From: Mesodorylaimus sp. YZB2_4
Taxonomy: Eukaryota > Nematoda > Enoplea > Dorylaimida > Dorylaimidae
DNA length: 64,000 bases
Assembly: GCA_030248295.1 (NCBI GenBank)
Contig: JASANH010000253.1
Location: forward strand, 62,001 to 126,000
Reading direction: 5' to 3'
In this document: in pieces, positions 1-10,537 of the stretch
How the letters are laid out: each line of letters opens with the position of its first letter
Position numbering within the stretch: position 1 is the first letter of the stretch
The notes under the pieces: model-generated
Seen by the model: the letters and a program-made list of their open reading frames with translations, nothing else
Databases searched by the model: none
What the model was told of the DNA's origin: nothing
Made by a program: the position numbers and the translations under genes

Positions 1-1920
1 TTGGATAGAGAGGAGGCGCATGCTGCATGCAAAACACGGCCAAGTCGGATATGCTGATAATCTTTACTCTTTTTCAAGCCGTCTAGATCCGTCTAGGATT
101 TTTGTAGCCCTGGTTGGTTTGCAGGCACCGGTGGGTAAACGCTGGATCGGGCCGAGGACTTTCGAACCGGATCAGCTAATTCCAGGTCCAGTCGTGTCAA
201 AATCGGTCGCTTTTTTTAAATATCGGGTCGAACGGGTCAAAAATACAGCAATTTTGCAAGTTATCACAAATAGCAGTCACAAAAACCTTCTCATATCTGT
301 TCGATTTCAGGATTTGAAGAATTTGCTTTATTCATGCACGCATAACGTCTTGCATTCCACATGTTCATTCTGCATAACTTCCAAAAATGTCAGGCCAATA
401 GTAAGATACTGTATGGCAATGACCAATTTTTCTAAGCAATTTCTGCATGACGAAGGGCAAATATCTGAGAGTTCCTGTTAATAGTCTTAGCAATTCTGAT
501 GAATGGATGGAACAAGCCATAGTCTGAGAAGGACTTAATAATTTAAAAAAGGATTTAAGGGGTTCTAAAACCACCAATAAAGCAAAAAATTCCATCCCTG
601 AAAAAAAAAAGAAATTTCTGGGGATTCCCCAAGAAAAAAATTTTTCCCGCCCCCCCCCCACAAACCAAATCCACAAAAAAAACCCTTTCCCCCACCCCCA
701 TATAAGGTCCAAAAAAAAAAAAACTTAGTTAAAAAAAAAGGGCCCCCCCCCCCCCCCCCCCCCCACTGGAGAGGAATGGGCCGAGAGGGAGTGTATACCA
801 AAACAAAATTTGTAAGAAAGGGCTTCCCTTAAAAAAAAAAAAAAAAAACACGCGAAAAGAAAAAAAAAAAAATAATTATTTTTTTTAAAAAAAAAGCAAA
901 ACCCACCCCTGAAAAAAAAAAAAAAGAAAGGAGACTATAATATTCGGTCTAAAAAAAACAAAGAGAAAAGGAACGAGGCAAGACACGCGTAGCCCTCACA
1001 CACTACTGTTCAAGATGAAAATTCAGGTGCATATGTGCTCATCGAAATATTTTCACTGTTATCTTTACATCAAAGTCACCACATGCTCAGAGGATTTGTG
1101 CAAGGTTTTTATCCCAAGGAACTTCAGCTGCTTATAACAAATTCGGGTCAGCCCGACCTAAAATCTCTGATCCGGTGTCTATCGGTACGAGACTGGTCCT
1201 GAGCTTCTGGTCCGAATATGCACTGTGAGCAGTTTGGTCGTAGGGTCGTCAGAACCCCTTTGACAGCCGACGCGTGAAGCTGCTCCCTGACTTGAGAGTC
1301 TACATACACGTCCCTCTTGGTGCGTCAGTAAATGCTCATCGCGAAGTGTCCATACATTGCGTGGAGCTGTCATCACCACATCAAATCGTCATCACTTATC
1401 CTAAAAGATATGAAATATTTCTCATATACTCCATACTTCTTGAATCATCATATGATTGCCGCGTTATAATGACGATCTAAAACTGTTTGCTTCGCAATTT
1501 TAATCTTTGCATAAACTCTTTGGTAACGCGATTCCCGCCATGGCGGCTGTGCTCCGTTGGCTAACTTCGTGACAAGAAGCTATGGGAAGATTACACAGGT
1601 ATCACAGAAAAGAATGAGTACCTGGGCGACAGGATGAGTCCTATGCAGCCAGTGCGAGAAGATGGAGGGTACGCATGCGTGCGGATGTCCTAAGTCATAG
1701 TTCAATTTGTTGTGCCATCTCGCAGCATAATCAGCAGGCTTATTGTTAGACCAGCCAACCAGACGCCTGATGTTAAAGGACGATTTTCGCCGGCTGAAAA
1801 CTCGAGAACAGTTCGACGAAAATTTCTGATTTTTTGCACACATAGCAAGATCAGCCGAATCTACAATCGTGTCAATTTTTATCAAAATCCTTCCGGCAAT
1901 TGTCGAGTTCCAGAATACGC
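1..1920. other. Unassigned region with homopolymer-rich stretch
   Basis: I see no recognisable gene here. Positions about 590-950 are dominated by runs of A, T and C, including a C run of more than 20 bases near 741-764. Open frames there are low-complexity artefacts rich in Gly, Phe and Trp. The stretch may be a real low-complexity tract or a poorly resolved part of the assembly. Confidence 0.6.
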
Positions 1921-1944
1921 GATATCTTGTTCAGGGGGAAAAGA

Positions 1945-2116
1945 CGACCTCGTGGCCTGGTGGGTGTGGCGTCTGCCTCTCACGCCAGGTGCGCAGTTAA
2001 GGGCGAGTGTTCGACTCGCGGGCCGGTAAATCATTTCGTGTAAAATGTGTCCCTTCACTCTCGAGTGCGCATACGCGTTTGGTGATGTGGTAAAACATGA
2101 ACATGAACATGAACAT
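1945..2116 (+). repeat. tRNA-derived SINE copy
   Basis: A Pol III A-box-like motif (GTGGCCTGGTGG, about 1952) is followed 57 bases later by a B box (TGTTCGACTCG, 2009-2019), and the anticodon-arm region can fold. A non-tRNA body (near 2030-2090) and a short ATGAAC simple-repeat tail (about 2094-2116) follow. The body recurs almost word for word, inverted, at 47866-48030. It has the tRNA head, body and simple-repeat tail of a SINE, and it is not a plausible functional tRNA because the acceptor stem does not pair. Confidence 0.7.
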
Positions 2117-2684
2117 GACGAGGAGAAGGAGGAGACAACATGGGCCTAGGTCAACAGCCAGAGATCGTACAGGTGTGAATACTAGTTTTTCTGATAACTT
2201 GCACCTATCTGCCTTTTGGCATTCGTTTTTTAAAAGCTTTAGTTTCTGTAAAAATATTCCAGAAAATATTCCCTTTTCTGGCTTTGTCAACCCGTCGCTC
2301 GCCAGATACTCGACAGGCACAGTGGAACCGGCTTAGGATGGCTGGTCTACTCGGCCGCAAGGAAAAGGAGAGGTGGCCCCGACATGCTAGGCACTGCAAA
2401 CAGCGTTTAATCGCTCGCACACATACACTATGTATGTATGCATTAATATGTCAGCATCCAAGGCACAAAGCAGTTTGTTCTGTGTATGTATTGCTGCTGT
2501 TCAGACAGGCTCCCCGGAGGCAGCGGTGCTGTTCCACACAAGTAACCTGCATACTGCATGATTAAGCTGTAGCGCTGTGAGCAAAGTGATATTGCTTATC
2601 GTTACATGCCTAAGGCTCGATAAACACTGAAAAATCTTTTCCCCTTCTTCCAACTTTATGTTCATGCCCATGGTAATCATATCA

Positions 2685-2835
2685 TGGTTTATCATATCAG
2701 TAATGACACACTCAAGGATGAAAGGGCACATGACACAAAATAATTCACCTTTGCCGCGAGTCGAACACTCCCTAGTAACAATAAGATCAAGCGCTAATAC
2801 GCATAGCCTCAGAGTTAGACACTCCAAGCCCACTA
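2685..2835 (-). repeat. Diverged tRNA-derived SINE in IR1 left arm
   Basis: The minus strand carries an A-box-like motif (TGTCTAACTCTGAGG), a B box (GTGTTCGACTCGCGG) and a body similar to the SINE at 1945-2116, including an ATG-rich tail. The mirror copy is at about 9388-9538 on the plus strand. Confidence 0.5.
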
Positions 2836-3144
2836 CGTGGACAACAAGCACAGGATTACAGGATCCTCCGCTCGTTGCCACGATCAGTCATGTTGATATT
2901 CATGCAGAGAAAGCAGCTTCTGCTCAGACATTTTTTCTAAGCCGTGGTTGCGCTTAGCAGTGGCCGAGTAGACCAGTGCAACCCTGATCTATTGACGGGG
3001 GGTTCCCTCCCATTCAGTGCAGACCGCCCGGCACAAAGCCGAAGATTAATGGGCAACAATATAGGATTTGCGTTCGTATTTTAGCGACGGTATTCGATCT
3101 TCCCGCTCAGGGTTCTACATTTGTATTTGGGGTCATAAGGTTTA

Positions 3145-4325
3145 ATGGTTAGCCTTTTCTGGGTTTACTTATTTTGTCGCTCGATATTTTCAGGAAATTA
3201 TGGGTGCATACGCTGTCATCATCGAGGTGCGAGGCACGGCACGCAATGTTTATGGCCAAAAGTAGATCCAGCACCATTGGAGAAAGATGCGGCGTTTTTT
3301 GAAGAAGCGTGGCAGCGACTCGTTTTGTCCAGTGCAAATGACGATATTTTTGGTCAGACACAAATCAGCCCTTTAGCGTCGTTATGCAATCCAGCTGCAG
3401 TTAATATTTTCGATCCAATGCATCTTGTCTACCAAGGCAATGCACAGCTTATTTGGAATCGGTTTTTTACAAGACTGGCAGAGTGTTTTTTCACATAATT
3501 GTATACAATTTGAGAGGGAACTATTCTTTTCAGACCACCCTCCAAAGTGGACATCTACAGTATATTTACGGTATTATTTTATTTATATTCGGTTTCCACT
3601 TAATTTTGATCGGAAAATTCCAAGTCTACGTGCTCTAGGCAACTACAAAGCGTCAGAAATGAAGAATTTATTAATGCACGCTGTTCTTCCGATTACAGCA
3701 CCATACATGGAACGTGTACCTGATCATGCGGAACAATGAATGCAATGCCAATGTTGTAAAATTCTTATTTCCCCGCCTATTCAATAGATGGCGAGATCGC
3801 GATGACGAGGATCGGTGAGAAGTGGCATTTTTGAGCGTAGACTCCCCTTTAACATAGTCATCGGTTTTTAGATTGCGTTTGATTGACGAAACTGCAACAT
3901 GCCCAGATGATCGGGTTTTACGTTTATTACGCCAGCAGTTCCCAGACTACGATGAGAACGATTTTCGATATGCCTCTCGCGCTGCTTCTGGCCCTGAATT
4001 TTTCCACTCCACGCAGCATTCAGCAAAGACGGCTAGCATAATTCAGTATTACGATCGTGAAAATCGATCAAGAAAAGCGTTTGGAGAAGTTGAGTAACGC
4101 GTTAAAGTGAGGATGGGCATTTTCCTCATTGTTCCGAAGTACAAGTGCCTCAATAAGAGTAATTTGTTGCAAGTTCCAGCTCCAGAAAAGCGTGATCTGT
4201 TTACGTTTTATGATGATCGCCTATATGGGTCGTTTTTTTGTATTGTTAAAGAAAGCAGTGAATTCGATTTAGTAAGAATGGATGCGTTCAGTGCTGTGTT
4301 GTTTTGGTTGAATGTTGTGGTGTAA
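3145..4325 (+). pseudogene. CACTA/EnSpm-like (Tnp2-type) transposase remnant, left copy
   Basis: Open segments at 3145-3498, 3425-3739, 3873-4097 and 4107-4325 together resemble the C-terminal half of Tnp2-type transposases of the CMC (CACTA) superfamily. They include a YGC..C zinc-like start, an FDPMHLV motif matching the family's 'D.MH' block, and a NYKASEMKNLLMHAVL segment matching the 'KA(S/T)E.R.FLLY' block. The product would be a DNA-cutting transposase, but frames shift between segments. This copy has a TAA at about 4095-4097 where the mirror copy reads Leu, so it is more broken. The superfamily call rests on motif resemblance only. Confidence 0.55.
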
Positions 4326-4440
4326 GTACGGTTAGTGACGTTTTGCCATTCGAGCACGATTAACATGCAATCTGCTGTTAAGAAAATTCAGCAGCCATCT
4401 CCCTAGGAGAAGCTTGTCAGATTATAACTAAGGTGTGTGG

Positions 4441-4665
4441 TGTAGCGCGTGGTGCGCCATGCGACATCTCTTGTGTGGCCATCAAGGTGTGGTATGAAAT
4501 GGTCCCACGTGGGATCTTATGGGAATCCATGCCCACATGTGTCGCATGACAATGCACTTGCCCACTGTGTTATATCACATGGCAAACATGTGGGATGCGT
4601 TTCCCATGTGTGCACCATATGGGATGACGTTATCCCATGTGGGACTTCATGCCCATAAAATGAGA
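4441..4665. repeat. Palindrome-rich CCCAYRTGGG block
   Basis: The block is packed with short palindromes: TCCCACGTGGGA (about 4503), TCCCATGTGGGA (about 4634) and many CCCACATG, CATGTGGG and CATATGGG variants in both orientations. Its two ends are inversely related, so it may be a small nested inverted-repeat element. It is mirrored at 7558-7782. The open frames across it are by-products of the repeat. Confidence 0.5.
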
Positions 4666-5020
4666 TGCTTGGCGATCCGGCGTCAGGCAACAGACTATCT
4701 TTGGCCGACACACCTTCCCATGTTTGCCACCGAATAGTTCACGTGCAGCATACCTAAAGTAGGAAATGAAAATAACGTCAAAATGAGCAGCACGGGTTGG
4801 TACTTGGAAAAACATCAGTCTCATTAACATGATCATGAGGTCTCTAACTCCTCTGTCCTCTGTTTTTACAATCTTAATGAGATCGGAGGATGCCTGAATT
4901 CGGTATTTTTGGGCACACATCCGGCTCAGGCATTAGTCTTCGCGTGATACATAATGGAGTCACTCTAGCTCACCTTGCAGAGCTTGAGTCGAAACCCTCA
5001 TTCGATGGAAACAGCGAACT

Positions 5021-5140
5021 ATGAAATTGGTGAAAGTATATGTCCTTCTCGCAATCCTATCGCTGGCGTTACATGGCGGACATGTGGCCAAAAATGGTAT
5101 GTCCAGACATCTTTGGGTGTCATCAGGCACACGAAGATGA
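5021..5140 (+). CDS. Truncated signal-peptide exon fused to foreign sequence
   Basis: The first 52 bases (5021-5072, start MKLVKVYVLLAILSLAL) are identical in translation to exon 1 of the neuropeptide precursor on the minus strand at 7202-7151, and the upstream promoter region is also copied. The IR1 arm then ends and the frame runs into unrelated loop sequence for 22 more codons, stopping at 5138-5140. A GTATGT at about 5096 could serve as a donor for a new splice form. The result is an orphan secretion signal with an intact 5' region. Whether it is expressed is unknown. Confidence 0.4.
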   Translation: MKLVKVYVLLAILSLALHGGHVAKNGMSRHLWVSSGTRR

Positions 5141-5399
5141 CCTTTAGGACGGAAGAGGGGATCTCATGATCACACTGCTGAGAGCGAAGGTTCCACAAGG
5201 GATGTCACTTCATGAGTATAGCTGTTCCAGTGGTGTTTGAACTTTTTAACTCTTCAAAAAATCGACTGAAGTGAGGGACGGCTGTTTTGCAGCCTTTCGC
5301 TGTAGTGGTCGCAAATATACGCTCATATGCAGCTCTGATAATCCTCGAGCATTCCGCATCTCTTTCGATTCATCGATCCACCAACAATTTAGAGTACGC

Positions 5400-5780
5400 A
5401 TTGGCCATCCTTGGCCGACACCTCTTGTCTTGTTTGTCACCTGATAATTGGTCACAGTAATTAGCTTTTGTTTAGAATAATTAGGCATATGTGTCCGTAT
5501 AATTGGTACCGGAGGTCGGAAGCAAGTTTGACGTGACTCTGAGCAAGAAATGACACCCTGGCTTGTGGAGTCTGCGCTCTCATTAGCGTCATCATGAGAT
5601 CCTCGTTCCTCCGGGCTCAAATCATCTTCGCAGGCCTTAACGGACCATTTTTGGGCTCATATCCGCTCATTTCGCTCGCACTAATGGTAAAATATATATT
5701 TCTGGCCTCCGTTAGCTGAGGCCTCATTGAATTACCTTTATTCGAACACAACTATGATACTGGCGAATGTTCATCTTTTT
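5400..5780 (+). promoter_or_regulatory. Third copy of neuropeptide-gene upstream region
   Basis: This loop segment is a diverged direct repeat of 4690-5030. It keeps the CATATCCGCTCATTT block (about 5658-5672) found also at about 41590-41604 upstream of the other precursor, followed by a TATA-like AAATATATAT (about 5688) and an ATG at 5754 in the same ACTATG context. The frame after that ATG does not encode a signal peptide and stops after 25 codons. I read it as a decayed third paralogue or a promoter relic. Confidence 0.4.
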
Positions 5781-6609
5781 TGCGATCATGCTGCTAGAAA
5801 TAAGAGCACCTTGTGGTTTGCTTCACGATAAGATTGCCTGAGTTTGTGAGCCAGGGTCAAGAATTATGTAGCAAATTATCAGGCGACTAAAGCAGCTATG
5901 TGCAGCATTAATATAAGCACGCTCCTTATCCAGTCGAAGATGCAGTAAAGCTTGCGTGTATCAGGGTTAGTTGTTTGCCAGACCATACCGATATAAATAT
6001 CCGACTGATGTTTAGTTTGCTACAACTATACATACGTAAGTTGTTTCTATCACTGCTTCCCCTGCCGCCCTCATGCTTGGAAATATTGTCATTCCTTAAG
6101 TTGCAGAAGCTACAATTCACGCTTCTGTTTAGACTTTTATCACCAGAGTTCAGAGGAGTCAAAAGCTCTAAGCATCTTCACACAATTTAAAATTTTTTAC
6201 TTCTACAGCCCCTTGACAGCACTGAAAAGGGATGCTAAGGACGACGGAAGTACATACGGAGTTACAGATCTGTTAAATATCACTCCCGCACTCTATGCCT
6301 GAGGGGACCCACCTCTTGCATTTTCGAGTTCATTCTGGGATACCCAAATTGACTTTGACGATTCACATGAGAGAAGAAAAAAACGTAACACTTTACAAAC
6401 AGCGATAATAAAACAGATACCTAAGTGACAACGTTGCGAGGGCAAAATACACACATTTAAAAACATTCTCTTGGTGTGCGGACATACAGCCATTAGACAA
6501 AAAGAAAACGGGGCTCATCGAGGAGGGATCGGTTTAAATAGAGTACACGAGTCCAAGTCCGCCTATGACTGTCACTGCTTCACTATTATTGCTCGCACAG
6601 CGCAATCAA

Positions 6610-7202
6610 TCACCCATGAACATAAAGACACTGAATTGGCGAAAAGAAGCAATTTATAAAAATACGGTCGGATCGATGACTTCGAATCTTAATTCGTTGC
6701 TTTCCATTGGTCCCATCGGCTTTCTGCGTAGCCAGTGGCGTCGTGGTGGTTGAGATTAGTTGCACGTTGCCTCCCCCGCTTTTCAGTAGACGTTGCATGT
6801 ATCGGTAGTTTAGAGTTCTCCGACCTTGACCGATCCTGAAACATGGCAGTAGTTTTACTGATCAATTATGCATCGTGTATGGGCGCAAAGTACTTTTGCT
6901 CCGAGCAGCCCAAGCAACGAGAGAAACCCTTCGCTTTGCTGCATAATTGACTCTTCACCTACTGACGATGTCTGCATCCCCAGCTCACTAGGCGAGTAAA
7001 TAAATCTTTCGCAGCTTGGTAGTAGGTTAGAAATAAGACAAGCAATTTCCTAACATAAGAGAATGCTCACGGTATCCAGCCAATAACCAAGTTTATCTTA
7101 CCTCTGGCTCAGAAAAGGTGACAATCTATCGACGGCAGACACACTCAAAGGTAACGCCAGCGAGAGGATTGCGAGAAGGACATATACTTTCACCAATTTC
7201 AT
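6610..7202 (-). CDS. Allatostatin-C/somatostatin-like neuropeptide precursor (2 exons)
   Basis: Exon 1 is 7202-7102 (33 codons plus 2 bases, donor GTAAGA) and exon 2 is 6835-6610 (acceptor TTTCAG, phase-compatible), giving 108 aa. Residues 1-23 form a signal peptide (MKLVKVYVLLAILSLAL...). A basic Thr-rich spacer follows, and the C terminus reads RSDRIFINCFFSPIQCLYVHG then stop. The C-x6-C ring with FF.PI inside matches the spacing of arthropod allatostatin-C (C-Y-F-N-P-I-S-C) and its somatostatin-type relatives, and a single C-terminal peptide is the usual precursor layout. Arg residues before the ring are candidate processing sites, and the last Gly could donate an amide. A paralogue at 41693-42522 has the same exon 1 length and splice phase. 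The IR1 boundary (7151) lies inside exon 1. The peptide-family call is by motif and is an inference. Confidence 0.65.
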
Positions 7203-7897
7203 AGTTCGCTGTTTCCATCGAATGAGGGTTTCGACTCAAGCTCTGCAAGGTGAGCTAGAGTGACTCCATTATGTATCACGCGAAGACTAATGCCTGAGCC
7301 GGATGTGTGCCCAAAAATACCGAATTCAGGCATCCTCCGATCTCATTAAGATTGTAAAAACAGAGGACAGAGGAGTTAGAGACCTCATGATCATGTTAAT
7401 GAGACTGATGTTTTTCCAAGTACCAACCCGTGCTGCTCATTTTGACGTTATTTTCATTTCCTACTTTAGGTATGCTGCACGTGAACTATTCGGTGGCAAA
7501 CATGGGAAGGTGTGTCGGCCAAAGATAGTCTGTTGCCTGACGCCGGATCGCCAAGCATCTCATTTTATGGGCATGAAGTCCCACATGGGATAACGTCATC
7601 CCATATGGTGCACACATGGGAAACGCATCCCACATGTTTGCCATGTGATATAACACAGTGGGCAAGTGCATTGTCATGCGACACATGTGGGCATGGATTC
7701 CCATAAGATCCCACGTGGGACCATTTCATACCACACCTTGATGGCCACACAAGAGATGTCGCATGGCGCACCACGCGCTACACCACACACCTTAGTTATA
7801 ATCTGACAAGCTTCTCCTAGGGAGATGGCTGCTGAATTTTCTTAACAGCAGATTGCATGTTAATCGTGCTCGAATGGCAAAACGTCACTAACCGTAC

Positions 7898-9078
7898 TTA
7901 CACCACAACATTCAACCAAAACAACTTAGCACTGAACGCATCCATTCTTACTAAATCGAATTCACTGCTTTCTTTAACAATACAAAAAAACGACCCATAT
8001 AGGCGATCATCATAAAACGTAAACAGATCACGCTTTTCTGGAGCTGGAACTTGCAACAAATTACTCTTATTGAGGCACTTGTACTTCGGAACCATGAGGA
8101 AAATACCCATCCTCACTTTAACGCGTAACTCAACTTCTCCAAACGCTTTTCTTGATCGATTTTCACGATCGTAATACCGAATTATGCTAGCCGTCTTTGC
8201 TGAATGCTGCGTGGAGTGGAAAAATTCAGGGCCAGAAGCAGCGCGAGAGGCATATCGAAAATCGTTCTCATCGTAGTCTGGGAACTGCTGGCGTAATAAA
8301 CGTAAAACCCGATCATCTGGGCATGTTGCAGTTTCGTCAATCAAACGCAATCTAAAAACCGATGACTATGTTAAAGGGGAGTCTACGCTCAAAACTGCCA
8401 CTTTTCACCGATCCTCGTCATCGCGATCTCGCCATCTATTGAATAGGCGGGGAAATAAGAATTTTACAACATTGGCATTGCATTCATTGTTCCGCATGAT
8501 CAGGTACACGTTCCATGTATGGTGCTGTAATCGGAAGAACAGCGTGCATTAATAAATTCTTCATTTCTGACGCTTTGTAGTTGCCTAGAGCACGTAGACT
8601 TGGAATTTTCCGATCAAAATTAAGTGGAAACCGAATATAAATAAAATAATACCGTAAATATACTGTAGATGTCCACTTTGGAGGGTGGTCTGAAAAGAAT
8701 AGTTCCCTCTCAAATTGTATACAATTATGTGAAAAAACACTCTGCCAGTCTTGTAAAAAACCGATTCCAAATAAGCTGTGCATTGCCTTGGTAGACAAGA
8801 TGCATTGGATCGAAAATATTAACTGCAGCTGGATTGCATAACGACGCTAAAGGGCTGATTTGTGTCTGACCAAAAATATCGTCATTTGCACTGGACAAAA
8901 CGAGTCGCTGCCACGCTTCTTCAAAAAACGCCGCATCTTTCTCCAATGGTGCTGGATCTACTTTTGGCCATAAACATTGCGTGCCGTGCCTCGCACCTCG
9001 ATGATGACAGCGTATGCACCCATAATTTCCTGAAAATATCGAGCGACAAAATAAGTAAACCCAGAAAAGGCTAACCAT
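7898..9078 (-). pseudogene. CACTA/EnSpm-like transposase remnant, right copy
   Basis: This is the mirror of 3145-4325. Here the last segment is an uninterrupted 150-codon frame (8350-7898) because the stop seen in the left copy is a Leu codon. Upstream segments (9078-8725, 8798-8484) still lie in different frames, so no full-length enzyme is encoded. The same family motifs are present (FDPMHLV, KASEMKNLL). No CACTA-type terminal repeats could be identified by eye. Confidence 0.55.
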
Positions 9079-9387
9079 TAAACCTCATAACCCCAAATAC
9101 AAATGTAGAACCCTGAGCGGGAAGATCGAATACCGTCGCTAAAATACGAACGCAAATCCTATATTGTTGCCCATTAATCTTCGGCTTTGTGCCGGGCGGT
9201 CTGCACCGAATGGGAGGGAACCCCCCGTAAATAGATCAGGGTTGCACTGGTCTACTCGGCCACTGCTAAGCGCAACCACGGCTTAGAAAAAATGTCTGAG
9301 CAGAAGCTGCTTTCTCTGCATGAATATCAACATGACTGATCGTGGCAACGAGCGGAGGATCCTGTAATCCTGTGCTTGTTGTCCACG

Positions 9388-9540
9388 TAGTGGGCTTGGA
9401 GTGTCTAGCTCTGAGGCTATGCGTATTAGCGCTTGATCTTATTGTTACTAGGGAGTGTTCGACTCGCGGCAAAGGTGAATTATTTTGTGTCATGTGCCCT
9501 TTCATCCTTGAGTGTGTCATTACTGATATGATAAACCATG
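9388..9540 (+). repeat. Diverged tRNA-derived SINE in IR1 right arm
   Basis: The A-box-like motif lies at about 9401-9415 and the B box GTGTTCGACTCGCGG at 9455-9469, followed by a body resembling the SINE at 2030-2110 with an ATG/ATA-rich tail. It is the mirror of 2685-2835. Confidence 0.5.
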
Positions 9541-9830
9541 ATATGATTACCATGGGCATGAACATAAAGTTGGAAGAAGGGGAAAAGATTTTTCAGTGTT
9601 TATCGAGCCTTAGGCATGTAACGATAAGCAATATCACTTTGCTCACAGCGCTACAGCCTAATCATGCAGTATGCAGGTTACTTGTGTGGAACAGCACCGC
9701 TGCCTCCGGGAAGCCTGTCTGAACAGCAGCAATACATACACAGAACAAACTGCTTTGTGCCTTGGATGCTGACATATTAATGCATACATACATAGTGTAT
9801 GTGTGCGAGCGATTACGCTGTTTGCAGTGT

Positions 9831-10349
9831 TCATCTCATGCTATCTCGAGCTGGACAAAGTGCCCTCTCCTTCGAAGCCATATTTTTCAAAAAGTTTTGT
9901 TTGTTGAGTTCTTCACGGGACTTCCAATGTGGAGTAGCAGCAGCTGACACACCCGTTGGCTGTTGTTGCTTGCTCATTGTACGATTAGCCTTGCGAACTT
10001 TGCAAAAAGTGCTGATATTAAAGGCGAATACTAGCACGAAAAAGAGGACACTGTAGCCCAGGTCCAAGATCCAGCCTATCATTTGGCCACAGTAGGATGC
10101 GGTGTAGCCACAGGCGAAAGCAGCGTTGTCGTAATAAAAGTCGCAACCGTCGAATACATATGTGATTTCGTGCAGGCAAGCGAGACCCCAACAAGTGGCG
10201 ATCAGGATAAAAGTATTTCGCCAACTGAAGATGATTTTATACCTGAAACGGAAACACCATGTTCTGAATGAAAGGGCCTCCAAATACTTTTATATCATCG
10301 AAAGATTTCTAGCCGAATGACAAGAATAAAATAAAATTCTACTCGAGAA
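9831..10349 (-). pseudogene. Chimeric third srx-like receptor fragment
   Basis: Bases 9934-10349 are a near-identical copy of 13123-13541, the 3' part of the receptor intron plus the start of exon 2 (exon homologous region 10242-9934). They encode helix 4, helix 5 and the third loop. The frame then runs straight into 9928-9831, which is a copy of 11043-11140 from inside a nearby mobile element. Helices 6-7 and all of exon 1 are missing, so no receptor can be made. The open frame of 150 codons is a chance fusion of two duplicated pieces. Confidence 0.7.
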
Positions 10350-10537
10350 CTTCTTGCGAAACCAAAATAGCTATTGAGGTGATTTGGCAAAACTGGATAA
10401 AGATATAAGGCTTGGCTAAGCCACTACAAGACGAAGAAAATTAAGCCAACTGCGCTCAGCGGTTCTGACAAACAGGCGCAGCAGAAGCTTATCAAATCAC
10501 CATATCATGATATGCCCTCGCGCGGGGGTGCTCCTAG

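Larger units (their letters stand above)
2392..5072. repeat. IR1 left arm of inverted duplication
   Basis: This stretch is the reverse complement of 7151-9829. Coordinates in the two arms sum to 12223 over most of the length (12221 outside a 2-base indel near 2406). Identity is about 99% by eye. It contains a diverged SINE, a CACTA-like transposase remnant, a palindrome-rich block and, at its inner end, the promoter plus the first 17 codons of a neuropeptide precursor. The inner end at 5072 is sharp. Confidence 0.9.
7151..9829. repeat. IR1 right arm of inverted duplication
   Basis: This is the reverse complement of 2392-5072. The 2078-base loop between the arms (5073-7150) holds exon 2 of the neuropeptide gene. 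Because the neuropeptide gene is contiguous across 7151 but is cut at 5072, the right arm looks like the original and the left arm like the copy. Confidence 0.9.

Noticed and set aside
365-801. Gly/Phe/Trp-rich minus-strand open frames
   Set aside because: They arise from homopolymer runs and have no plausible protein composition.
1945-2025. Functional tRNA gene
   Set aside because: A and B boxes are present but the acceptor stem does not pair and the body and tail repeat elsewhere; it is a SINE.
4449-4737. His/Met-rich open frames on both strands
   Set aside because: They are by-products of the palindromic CCCAYRTGGG block and are mirrored in IR1.
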